A program made the position numbers and the translations under genes. Of a DNA stretch of 64,000 bases, positions 10,013 to 19,884 are shown piece after piece. Where the stretch lies: the NCBI GenBank assembly GCA_019973155.2, contig BPQB01000062.1:62001-126000 (forward strand), in the 5' to 3' direction. The notes beneath the pieces are model-generated. The model saw only the letters and a program-made list of their open reading frames with translations, searched no databases and had not been told where the DNA came from. This DNA comes from Phanerochaete sordida. Lineage: Eukaryota; Basidiomycota; Agaricomycetes; Polyporales; Phanerochaetaceae. Each line of letters opens with the position of its first letter. Positions within the stretch are counted from its first letter, which is position 1.

Positions 10013-11434
10013 AATCGCCCTCTGACTTAAACATGCCAGGTGCGATCACATCACATCCCCGCTGCCCAACGAGTACCACCTGAATTGTTTCCGACGATCA
10101 TTGAACACTCGACTCCTACTTCTTTTGACCTTATGGTCGTTAGACCGGACATGAAGAGACAGCTCAAGCAGCAAGCCGGGCGATGCTCACTGGTATGCCG
10201 TTACTGGGCAAAGCACTGTCGCGTCAACATATTCGACTGTATCAACATTCAAGCATACGAAGACATGCAATGCTTTCTTGCATTCGTTGCGACTACTACA
10301 CTCGGCATCAGCATCCGATCGTACGTACGCAGAATGTATGTTCACATCACGCTGCCCTCGACGTCCGAGCGGCCTTGGATACATCATATCATGGCCATCC
10401 TCCCCCGAGACATGTTCCCGCAGCTTCAATGTTACCAAATATTCGTCCTTTCAGCGTCAGGCAATCAGAGTCACCCAACTTACGCGACCAGCTCCCAGAT
10501 TGAAGACGGCTCGCTGAGCGGAAGCCATTCGGCAGACGTATTCATGCCCCGCTCCATCCTTCATAACCTCCCCCGCGCACTTCCAGTTCGTCACTCCCCT
10601 CTGTATATTTCGCTCAACGGTCATCGCTTCGCAACCTTCAGTGACATGGTCGCCTTTCTCTCGTCCAACCCGGATCCGCAAGCGGAAACCTTGCGCCTCG
10701 ATGCCGTCAGCTGGGACAACCACGACGAACTGAAGCCCGAGCAGACCCCCGCACCTTTCCACCGCCCGAGCCGCCGCCCGCGTCGCCGCTTCCAGGAGAT
10801 TACCACCACGTCCGGCACCCCCGTCTGGCCGCTCGTGTGGCTTCTTGCGGCCATACACCCGGGTGCCGTGCGCACCACGCCGCAGCTGTACATCGACGCT
10901 GCGGAGCTGCGGCGCCTCGCCACGATGGTGCACACCGTGGCGGACTGCTGTGCGTGCGCAGAGTGCGGCGGGACGCCAGAGGAGACGTATCTGTATGTGC
11001 GACCCCTCGGCGCCAGCATCTCCGGTACGCCCCCGTCGTGCCTGTCCGCCGCCAAACAGTGCTCACGCGCCCCTGCAGACCGCTCCGTCCTCACAGTATG
11101 CGGGGTGCTGCATGACTGGCACCTCGTGTTTGGTATCGCCGCCGGGCTCGTCACCGACATCACGCTCGACCTCGCGAAGCCTCTCAGCTCGCTGAAGCTT
11201 GCGTGTGAAGAGGACTTCGCGGACCTCGGCCTCGACTGGGCCGCGCTCGACGGACAGGCACGTGCGTTCGACATGTCCCTGGCTTACTTTGCTGTGCGCG
11301 TACCGGAATCTGCGTACGACTGCGATGGCTATCTGCGCGCACATTTGCCCAAGACCCAGGCATGCGGCAAGCTTGAAGTGATGGTGATGCCCACGACGCG
11401 CGACAAGGGCAAGCAAAGGGCGGTGGGTCCGTAG
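9984..11434 (+). CDS. F-box protein of the CxCxxC family
   Basis: The coding frame from 10040 begins with GTG, not ATG, then reads RSHHIPAAQRVPPELF. The only workable start found is the ATG at 9984-9986, spliced across 9987-10039 (GTTAGT...CCAG) as a one-codon exon. Exons 9984-9986, 10040-11024 and 11079-11434 give 447 aa. Family marks: RVPPELF.TIIEHS and RCSLVCRYWAKHCR (F-box-like), DVFMPRSI..LPRALPV, WPLVWLLA, CACAEC (CxCxxC), then a phase-1 intron 11025-11078 at the site conserved in paralogs. The intron is 54 nt and has no stop. C-terminal domain: GLDWAALDGQARAFD...YLRAHLP. Likely an SCF adaptor with unknown target. Confidence 0.8.
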
Positions 11435-12041
11435 TGCTGGTATGTCAGGCAGCCTGGCTATATTTTTGTGTCTAACGACGTTGGCTTCAGCTGCGTTGGT
11501 GAGTTGTTCATTGGACGGCTTGTATATCTGAATTGATGGGTTGTGATAGGTACCATCGGCCACTTTCATCTGCGCGGTCAGCTTATCCAGACGTGCGACT
11601 TCGAAGTCCATTATCTGCCGCGCACATTCTGTTCAGCAAAGCGCAGATATTTATAATCACATCCATCCACCGTGCCTGTCCATTCTCACGATGTGGCGAC
11701 TTTCCGCGATGACATCTTCTGTAACCAGGATCATTTCAGTCCTCAATGTGTGCTTGTCAGACAGGATGGGACGCTACGATCCTGCGGACATATACTCGCT
11801 TACCAAATTACACAGTCTTCAAGAGGCAAAAGCTTCACTATGCTCGGTCGCACATGCGTGGTCGCATACTCCCCCTTCCCGACACCGTCCTCTCACTCCT
11901 GGAACATTGTCCTGCAATGCCCTTCCCACACAATACAAATATCTTTGTTGGCGTCTGTCGATTGACAGCCGTCCTATCCTTCCATCATTCCGGGCACTTG
12001 TGGGATAGCGACTATGAGATGTAGTCAAAATCCTAGCACGC
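11435..12041. other. Intergenic, no gene seen
   Basis: Between the F-box gene and the PPxY gene on the same strand. Short overlapping frames only. A TATA-like CTATAAGG at 12041-12048 begins the next promoter. Confidence 0.45.
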
Positions 12042-12111
12042 TATAAGGGGTTCGCGCAGGGCAACGATGACGGTTCTCCATGTTATTCCCTTCCCCTGGC
12101 CTCGCCTAGAG

Positions 12112-13131
12112 ATGGGCTCTGCCGAGACGAGCGGTGAAGGGTGGAATGTGAGTGCCCGAGTCATTCTGGTCCTACTGAAGAGCTGACCCGCGTCCTCCGG
12201 CACAGACGTGGTCTCTTATTCTTTCCCCAACTTCTGACGAGGTACGAATTTGTCCTACACAGCCACGGCTGGCCCTACCTAATTCTTCTTCACAGCCAAC
12301 CTCCACATTCCTTTCACGTCTGACTCCCACTTCGACCGTCGACTCCACCACAGTCCTTGGTGCGCTTCACCAAGATTCACCTACGCTTTCGTCGTCAAGC
12401 GTAACCGCTCCCACGACCACAAGTGCATCAGTTGGACCTGGAGGCCCGTCTGTGGCTCTCACAGCATCACTCATCAGCGTTGCGGGGATCATAGCTCTTG
12501 GCGCGCTTCTGCTGCTCGCCCGTCTTCTTCGAACACGGCGGGGACGCAAGTCAACAGGCAAGTATCCGCTGCCGCGCACATTTTCGTAAAACTCACACCT
12601 AGAATAGGCACACGAGAAGTACGCACACCGCTCACAAGCTCTTCTTCCGCGCTCGTTGGACCTTTCTCCAGTCAAGACTCCCTGCTGCCTAGCCCGGGTA
12701 CACTTATGCCCGAGTTTGCGAGGTTCTCGGCCCTCTCGACGGCGATCCCGCCCACAGTCCCCAGCTCCGCCGGCGCGACGCACCACGCTTCGCTCCCAAC
12801 ACCCGCACCCGGCGAACTCTCCTCGTTCCTTACGCTCGACGACGCCTCGGTGTCCGGCATGCACATTCCCGCGCCAGACGCCGCCGAACAACGGCGTCTG
12901 TCCGCGCTCGCGCGGCTCCTCGACGAGGTCCCTCGCATGCGCCCCTGGCTCCGCCGCGCGCGCACGCGAAGGCGGCGCGCGGTCGACGGCGGCGCAGAGA
13001 TGAACGGCTCGGGGCCGTGGCGCGGCGCGAGCCCGGCGCCGACGACGGTCAGCACGAACGCGGACACGCTGTCGGTGGGCGAGAGCATGCTCCCGCCCGC
13101 GTATGCGCGGTATAGCGCGCCTGAGGAGTAG
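12112..13131 (+). CDS. Single-pass Ser/Thr-rich membrane protein with C-terminal PPxY
   Basis: Exons 12112-12147, 12206-12241, 12296-12557 and 12608-13131 (285 aa). Introns 1 and 2 are phase 0; the third is phase 1 and has a GC donor (AG|GCAAGT), a GC-AG intron. Exon 2 is exactly 36 nt, as in two paralogs. Order: short N-terminus without an obvious signal peptide, Ser/Thr/Pro ectodomain-like stretch, one TM helix (SLISVAGIIALGALLLLARL), basic stop-transfer (RTRRGRK), a long tail with RTRRRRAVDGG and SPAPTTVSTNA, and a final ESMLPPAYARY containing PPAY. PPxY binds WW domains of Rsp5/Nedd4 ligases; use here is inferred. An in-frame upstream ATG exists at 12067. TATA-like CTATAAGG lies at 12041. 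Confidence 0.8.
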
Positions 13132-13449
13132 TTGGAGCGGACGGATATTGCTACGACGGACGTTCCTCCGGCATACACCTGCGTAGGGTTTTCTGCCGCT
13201 GCCCAAGTAACGTGATGTCGTCTGGTCCAGAGCGTGTAGGCGTGTTGATCACGGTCGCTGCGCGGAGATGTACTGTAGGGAACAACCTCGGAGCCTCCGG
13301 CGTTCCTGTGGTCGCTGATACCATAGATTATGCATCGTGCAATTACCATCTCTCTACCGCGACTCTGTAACGACTCGCCACAAAGGCGAGTATGCTCCTA
13401 CCCGCTCCAGCCTCAGTCTTCTGACATTGTCTCTTCGTTCAACAGCGTC
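13132..13449. other. Intergenic, no gene seen
   Basis: Short spacer between a PPxY gene and an F-box gene on the same strand. The F-box frame is open upstream to 13330, but paralogs start at the equivalent of the ATG at 13450. Confidence 0.4.
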
Positions 13450-14613
13450 ATGGCATCGTCTATAGCCCAACGTGTTCCTCCCGAGCTATCCAAGGATATT
13501 ATCCTCTATCTTGTATCCATCGATCGTCCGCTCAGCAGGAAGCAAAAGCAGGAAATCGGACAGTGTTCCCTTGTCTGTCGGTACTGGGCGAAGTACTGTC
13601 GGTCGCTCATGTTCGAGAGCATCACCCTCCGGTCGTTCGATGAGGCCCAGCATTTGCTCAGTGTCGCGCCAGCGGCGGCGCTGGGCGCGCGCAACGGAGC
13701 ATACATTCGCGATATTACTGCGAACGTGCAAGTGCCCTCTATGCCTTGGATCCACCTTCCTTTATGCATGCTCGCCCCCAGTATATCGCCCTACAACAGA
13801 GAGTGGGCCCTCTCCGTCGCCGGTGCGGCTAACAAATCTATCCCGGATAACGACCGCCCCTCGCCCCGCTCCGCTTTCTTCGGCCTTCCACGCTCGCTCC
13901 CCGTAACGCATGGACCCTGTCACTTGAAGTTCAGTGACCTCCGATTCAAGACTTTCCCTGAATTGGTGTCGTTCGTCGCCTCCTTCCTTCCCAGCGCGTT
14001 CAGCGACCAGCAAGCCTGCTTTCTTGAACTGCACGGCATCGATATCGCGGATGGTAGCGCCCTTGAGCCTTCTGTGACGCCGCCCCCATTTCGTGGCGCA
14101 TATCACCGCTGGCAGAAGCGCATCGAGAAGATCCAGGCCAGCTGCATGCCGGCCTGGCCGCTCGTGTGGCTGATGGTCACCTTCAGCACGAACGCGCGAC
14201 GCGTGGGCGGCAAGCCTCTCTACGTTCAGGAAGATGAGGCCCGCAGGATGGCGTCGCTCGTCGATATCGTCATCAGCTCCTGCACCTGTCCTTTCTGTCC
14301 TGAGAAGTCAGGATACCAGGCCGTGACGGTAACGCTAGAAAGTGAGTCGTCGAGCTGATTTACATTGCGCGCAGCGAGATATCCTGACATTCTGACAGCT
14401 CTAGATGGCCACACGCTCCAAGCGAATAACGACGTCCACATGCTCGTGTTTCGCATCTCATCGACCGGCCGTATCCTCCGCTGCGACTCAATGACGCGTC
14501 CTCGACTGCGGGCGGGGCTATCTTCCCCTTACGATAGGACGATTGGAAGCCCAAAGCCGGCACAAGATCCTCTCCAATCATCGCTCCTTTTTACCCCATC
14601 TCCGGACCACTAG
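13450..14613 (+). CDS. F-box protein, CxCxxC family, C-terminally truncated
   Basis: Exons 13450-14341 and 14399-14613, with the conserved phase-1 intron 14342-14398. N-terminus MASSIAQRVPPEL, QCSLVCRYWAKYCR, PRSAFFGLPRSLPV, FRGAYHRWQKRIEKIQ, WPLVWL and CTCPFC match the paralog at 15379 closely. After the intron, family homology runs only through HMLVFRISSTGRIL; the last 40 residues are unrelated to the family, and the usual W..LD.....F and FVRAHLP blocks are missing. A degenerate PPxY-family tail follows directly. Possibly expressed but likely impaired. Confidence 0.75.
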
Positions 14614-14639
14614 GCCAGAGCTTTTCATATTCTTCGAAG

Positions 14640-14908
14640 AATCCCCAGTGGTCCTTGGCCCTGCTAGTCGCGCGTACCGTCCCTCACGCCGTCCCCACGG
14701 TATACACCGAATCACACACCAAGCTCCAGGTTTGGCCTCACCGCGCGCGCACCGAAAGTCGGCCGATTATCATCGAGAGCGCGAAGACGAACCGAAGGGA
14801 CCCGTAGGGCAGATGTTCGCCGCGGGTAGCACGGTCGCGGATGCCCTGATGGTCGGCGAGAGCGCTTTCACGCCGTCGCATGCACAGTCTGGCTCTACTG
14901 AGGGATAA
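14640..14908 (+). pseudogene. Degenerate tail of a PPxY membrane protein
   Basis: The end of this frame (GPVGQMFAAGSTVADALMVG then ESAFTPSHAQ) aligns with the last residues of the gene at 12112 (GP.RGASPAPTTVSTNADTLS, ESMLPPAYAR), at DNA level too. The PPxY itself is destroyed and no TM segment precedes it. It sits just after the truncated F-box gene, so both look like products of one rearrangement. Confidence 0.5.
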
Positions 14909-15378
14909 TTCAAGTCACGTTCTTTACCGATCGAAGGATATATGTCTTTGTTGGACTTGAACTTGGCGACTCCACGCTCAAGCCAGCGCCCTTGATGACG
15001 GCGACAGGGTACTTCGAAAAGGAAATGCAGCGAAAACAAAAATGCAGCGACCGTCGCGAGCTCAATGTTCGCTTTCTGGATATCACCCATTGATCTAGAC
15101 GCTACGTACAGAGTGTCCTCGGGATACGTCTTGCCCGCGCGGCGTGGCGGTGGTGATGCGGAGCCTCATTACACAAAGGCTATGTTAATATGATTCAGCG
15201 TGTAGTACTGATTTCACAGCATCCGGCGCTCGCTCTATAAATCACTGATTTCTCGTGCAACGCAAACATCTTCCCTTCGTTGCCCCGTTGAAGAAAATCT
15301 GCCAGGAAGGCAAGTCTAGAGACATCCACGGCTAATCTGCGATGTTTATACGTTCTGGATCTGCCAATAGCTTTTACA
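14909..15378. other. Intergenic, no gene seen
   Basis: Spacer before the next F-box gene. A short antisense frame (start near 15090) contains a hydrophobic stretch but has no support. Confidence 0.4.
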
Positions 15379-16681
15379 ATGGCATCTCTCGGCCATCGTA
15401 TCCCTCCGGAGCTGTTCAAGAATATCATCCTTCATCTCGTATCCATCGTTCGGCCTCTTACCAAGAAGGAGAAGCGTGAGGTCGGGCAGTGCTCGCTCGT
15501 CTGCCGGTACTGGGCGAAGCACTCACGCTTCCTCATCTTCGAGCGCATCGCTCTCCGCTCGCTGGATGACGCACAGCACCTGCTCAAACTAGCACAGAAG
15601 GCGACGCTGGGCGTGCGCATCGGCGCATATGTTCGCGACATTGCTCTCGACATCATCGAAATTCCCTCACAGCCATGGATACACCTCCTCCTGAGCACGT
15701 TCTCTCGGGACGTATTCTCGCACAAGAAGGGGTGGAAGCTCGCCCTTACAGGTGTGCTAGCCAGAACTGCGCCAGAGAAAGATCGCCCTTCGCCTCGCTC
15801 TGCGTTCTTCGGCCTGCCGCGCTCTCTGCCCGTGGTCCAAGGCGCCGAGCACACCAAATTCACCGGCCTACGCTTCAAGACGTTCTCCGACCTCGTCGCG
15901 TTCGTCGGCTCCTTTCTGCCCAATGCTCACAACGTGCGCAAGCCTTTGTTTCTTGAGCTCTACGACACAGCAATAGCCGACGCCGAGCGACTCGTACCCC
16001 TCGAGACGCCTCCCCCTTTCCGCGGCGCGCACCGCCGCTGGCAGAAGCGCATCGAGAAAATCCAGTCGGGGCGCATGCTTGCGTGGCCGCTGGTTTGGCT
16101 GCTCGTCACTTCGGACGCGAACGCGCAGCGCACGGACGGCAGGCCTCTCTACGTGCAGACAGACCAAATGCAGATGATCGCTGCGCTTGTAGCAGCCGTC
16201 TTCAATGGTTGTGATTGTCCGTTCTGCCATGGCATGCCCGGCGAATGGCTTACGACTGTTCTCCGAAGTAAGCCGGGGTGCTCCTGCGTATGGCTATGCG
16301 AACCGCTGTGCCCATGCTGACTCTGGAGCAGCACCAGATGCCCATACGCTCGAGGTGCAGAACGATGCTCACAAGCTCGCCTTTCACTTATCGCCTGCGG
16401 GCTGTGTGCTCAACATCGACTTCAATCTCTCGTTCGCCATGGCCGTTGGCATGGTCAGCCTGCAGAATGTGAAGGAGCCCGAATTGTTTACGTTCGCCTG
16501 GGCAGTGCTGGATGAGCGCGTCGCCGCGTTCCGGGGGACCATCGAGACGTTTCGCGTGCAGGTGTTGGACGTGCTGTACGACGCGTACGATCCATTTGTA
16601 CGCGCTCATCTGCCCATGTGCGTCCCTGGCAGCTGGCTAAGGATGGAAAAAGAGGTTCAGCGGGATCGCCGAACGGTTTAA
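15379..16681 (+). CDS. F-box protein, CxCxxC family (complete)
   Basis: The cleanest member of the family: exons 15379-16267 and 16332-16681, 412 aa, with one phase-1 intron of 64 nt. Landmarks: HRIPPELFKNIILHLV and QCSLVCRYWAKHSR (F-box-like, about 6-55), PSQPWIHLLLS, PRSAFFGLPRSLPV, FRGAHRRWQKRIEKIQ, WPLVWLLV, CDCPFC just before the intron, then HKLAFHLSPAGCVLNI, FAWAVLDERVAAFRGTIE and PFVRAHLP. The F-box suggests Skp1 binding and SCF-mediated ubiquitination; the remaining domain is presumably substrate-binding. Confidence 0.87.
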
Positions 16682-17143
16682 TGGGTAACAGTACGGTCTT
16701 GTGAGCTAAGGCAACTCCCGCTAATCGAGCCTTTTCCCCTCCTAGTCCATCATTCAGTGCTCTGTCCGGTACGGGAATCCCGAGCGGCAGTGGCCGTGGC
16801 AGCAACGCGTTCAGCAATACATTAATGACTCATTTCAGGCGCTGCATCTGCTCGTCGTGACGGGCGGAGGTTGTTGCTTCATCTTATCCTGGCCCAAAGC
16901 ACTCGGCAATTAATGTCTTTTTCAAGTATTACGATCTCCTGGTTCGCTAACATCAATGATTACCTCCCAAGTTGGCCCCCGCATTCCCCTTCACCCGCCC
17001 TCGATGACGGGCCGCACAGCTTACAATGTGTACACGCCAGGCAAACAACGTAACGTCACAAACATCGATAAGTTGATCACCTTTGTGATATGGTTTCTGT
17101 ACGCTGGTATCTGGATACCGTCAGATGTGTGAGCTGAGATGAA
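16682..17143. other. Intergenic, no gene seen
   Basis: Spacer between an F-box gene and a PPxY gene on the same strand. Only short unsupported frames. Confidence 0.4.
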
Positions 17144-17150
17144 TATAAAT
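17144..17150 (+). promoter_or_regulatory. TATA box of PPxY gene at 17225
   Basis: TATAAAT lies 75 nt upstream of the chosen ATG. It places the ATG at 17171 at or before the expected transcript start, which favours 17225. Confidence 0.5.
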
Positions 17151-17224
17151 ACTGGTGACCAGGACCTGTCATGCTGCTCCTCGCCTCTGATCGACCACTT
17201 TCACACTGCATATCGTATAGACCC

Positions 17225-18295
17225 ATGACTTACGCGGCCGCTCAAAAGCGGCAAACTCTCGTCCCTTCACTTTCTGGGTTTGACGGAGCAATAACTGTTG
17301 GTCAAGCTTCTCCTACAGCTGTGAGTGGTGGTAGCATCTCGCTGTCTAGCATATCATTTATTATGCAAATTAGACCGGACTCGTCCTCGCTTCTGGGCCA
17401 GATGACGGGGTACGCACGTTACGCGAGGCCATGGCAGTCCACATTATCGACGCTCTTACATTTACAGTCAATCCCTGCAAGCGCACCTCCGCTCGCGAAC
17501 GACTTTACTTCAAGTGTCTCCACGCTGCCCACCGCCTCATTATTACCTACCCCATCCTCGTCGGCACACACGTCCCCGAAGACAAGCCCAATTACTGCCA
17601 TCGCAGCGGTTGTCGCTGGTATTATCGTCGTCTGTGCCGCAATGGTATTGTTCTTCTTCCGAAAGAGTATCAACAAGAAGTGGAATCAACGGAAAAATAG
17701 TGAGATCACAAGCAGGTACTCATAACGCCAGTCCTAACACTGGCTCATGATAGGCTCATCGAAGAGGATGTCTCCCCTCGCCAATCTGCCTGAAACACAC
17801 ATCACGGATATTCGCAGCTCTTATCGTCATGCGTCGTTGACGATCACCAATCCGCGCGACTTCCGTCGAGAATTGTCAAGATCGCCTTCTGCAATCACGC
17901 TTGCGGGCACGCCGTCCGTAGAAGGCTCTGCACACAGTCTCCTGAGCCCTACCTCAACTTTATTCCCCCACTCTCCTCCGCCAGTGGCACAGAAGTTCGA
18001 GTATAACGGTCAAGCCGTTCAAAGCAGCTCACCAGACTCAGCCAGAGAACAAGTCCGCCAGGGCTCAGATGCGCTGGCGCGGATGCTTGCGGAGGATCCG
18101 GCGCCGGCATGGACGCCTCGGCGTCGCGGCCGCTCACGCACGGGGCGCCGGCGCGCGGTCGATGGTGGAGAGCAGTTCAACGGAAATGGTCGTCGGACAG
18201 ATGCCAGTCCGGCGCCGACAACGACGAGCACCCATGCAGGCAGCTTATCCACCGCGGCGAGCACGCTTCCGCCTCAGTACGCCCGCTACGATTAA
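17225..18295 (+). CDS. Single-pass Ser/Thr-rich membrane protein with C-terminal PPxY
   Basis: Exons 17225-17320, 17374-17409 (36 nt), 17468-17699 and 17754-18295, 301 aa; intron phases 0, 0, 1, as in the gene at 12112. Ser/Thr-rich segment, TM helix (ITAIAAVVAGIIVVCAAMVL), basic juxtamembrane region, then a tail with RRRGRSRTGRRRAVDGGEQF and SPAPTTTSTHA and a terminal STLPPQYARYD (PPQY). No clear signal peptide. The TAA stop is followed, in the same frame, by 98 sense codons of an F-box-family C-terminus. Confidence 0.8.
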
Positions 18296-18592
18296 ATTCG
18301 CTTCGTCTTTCCCGGCCTTGGCCTCGTCAAGACGATCCGAATCGCCATCATCTACCAGGCGTACAGCCCGTTCACAACGTACACGGACGCCATACCTCCC
18401 GAGGCATTCCACTTTGACTGGGCCGTACTGGACAAGCAGATGGGCGCCTTCGACGCGACGCTGGAGAGCGTTCATGTCATTCTGTCGGAGAAAATGTTCG
18501 CTGAGTACGAACCATACGTTCGCGCTCACATGCCACAGGCGGAGGCAGATGGGAGGCTGCAGGTAGAAATGGAGGTCGAGCCTAAGAAGTGA
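18296..18592 (+). pseudogene. Orphan C-terminal fragment of an F-box family gene
   Basis: Open in the frame of the preceding PPxY gene, separated only by its TAA. It reads RFVFPGLGLVKTIRI..., FHFDWAVLDKQMGAFDATLE, EYEPYVRAHMPQ and ends PKK-stop, matching the last 100 residues of the F-box family (compare FAWAVLDERVAAF and PFVRAHLP at 16681). No F-box or start codon belongs to it. It begins at the very block where the F-box gene at 13450 stops resembling its family. Confidence 0.7.
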
Positions 18593-18818
18593 GGAGAGTA
18601 TGCGTTCTCCGTAATCTTCACCAATGAATTCGGACAACAAGCAGATTTATCTTGGAATTACCGATCTTGCGATGTATATGCTGCACCGTTTTCTTATGTT
18701 CACTAGCACAGCCGAATAGATGCGAATGGGCCATTAATATATCTCTCAGCCTGTTGGTACAAAAGGTCACTGGAGACGGAAAGGGAGGGAACTCGAGAAG
18801 CACCTCTTCTCTTCGCAA

Positions 18819-19583
18819 TCAGAACTGGCGGAAGCCCTCGCCGCCATACTGCTGCTGGCGCATCTCCTCCTTCTGCTCCTCGGTGCTCTCCGTGTACGCC
18901 GCGCTGCCGTCGCCGCCGTGCCAGGTGTCCCAGCCGTACTCGCCCGCCGCCCACTCGACGACGGCGTCGAGCTCCGCGCTGCTGATGCGTTCGAGGATGG
19001 CGCGCTCTTCCGTCCCCGCGCCCGCGTCCTGTGCCGGTCCCTTCGAGATCTCCTTGAGCCGCTGCACGCGATCGAGGAACGCGAGCGCGGCGTCCCGCGC
19101 GACCCGAGCGCGGCTGCCCTCGTCGACCTCCCCCACACTCTCCACCACACCGAGGTGCCCCGCCACCCCGCCCCAGAACGCGACGAACGCGCCCTCCCCA
19201 TCACGCACGGTCTTCTCGTTCGCGCGGTCGCCCGTGCCGCCCGCCTCGCCGTACCACACGCGCGCGTTGTCGTAGTCGCCCTCGACGCGGTGCAGGATGC
19301 CGTGCAGGTGCTGCCCCGCGCGCGCGTTCTGCATCTTGCGCACGAGGAAGTGCGCCGCGTACAGCGCGTGGTTTCGCAGGTGCAGCGCGGCCTCGAGCGC
19401 GGGGTGCAGCAGCAGCGCCGCGATCGCGGGCTGGAGGGCGGGGTCGAGCCCGTCGCGGCACGTCGCGGGCGCGGGTGGGTGGAAGAGCGGGGCGGGCAGC
19501 GTGCGCAGCTGGGCGTAGATTGCTTGGGCCTGCGCAGCGGACGAGTCGGTGGACGGAGAGTCTGAGGCGGTGGTGAAGGTCAT
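18819..19583 (-). CDS. Conserved fungal protein of unknown function
   Basis: Single-exon frame of 254 codons from MTFTTASDSPSTD (upstream in-frame ATG at 19685 is less likely). Contains IYAQLRTLPAPLFHPP, LRNHALYAAHFLVRKMQNA, VEGDYDNARVWYGEAGG and a C-terminus AELDAVVEWAAGEYGWDTW...EEMRQQQYGGEGFRQF. Mostly helical, soluble, no TM or signal peptide; this resembles a conserved but unnamed fungal family. A decayed copy of its 3' end, including sequence beyond the stop, lies at about 35.04-35.27 kb on the plus strand. Confidence 0.75.
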   Translation of the reverse strand: MTFTTASDSPSTDSSAAQAQAIYAQLRTLPAPLFHPPAPATCRDGLDPALQPAIAALLLHPALEAALHLRNHALYAAHFLVRKMQNARAGQHLHGILHRVEGDYDNARVWYGEAGGTGDRANEKTVRDGEGAFVAFWGGVAGHLGVVESVGEVDEGSRARVARDAALAFLDRVQRLKEISKGPAQDAGAGTEERAILERISSAELDAVVEWAAGEYGWDTWHGGDGSAAYTESTEEQKEEMRQQQYGGEGFRQF

Positions 19584-19884
19584 GGTGGTACGTAGAAGAG
19601 TCGGTGTGCTGCTGACCGTCGCCCTCGTCGTCCGCCTGTTGACGTAGGCCGCTTCTGAGGCTGACAGTTGGCCCCACCGCGACAAAAGGGAACTTCCCGT
19701 ACATATATGCGCTCCCTTGCGGCTGGCAGCACATCGCGCGACCTGCTATCCAATAGATCCATGTATTAGAGTCAGAGTAAGCTATCAATCCAACGAGCGA
19801 CAGAAAGACGAAAGGTATGCGAGACTATCCGGAGAGCGTAGCGTGCAAAACTGGGAAAATGGAATATAACAGCGGAAATCCGTC

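Noticed and set aside
12367..13206. 279-codon minus-strand frame over the PPxY gene
   Set aside because: Shadow of the sense gene, which has a TM, conserved tail and consistent introns.
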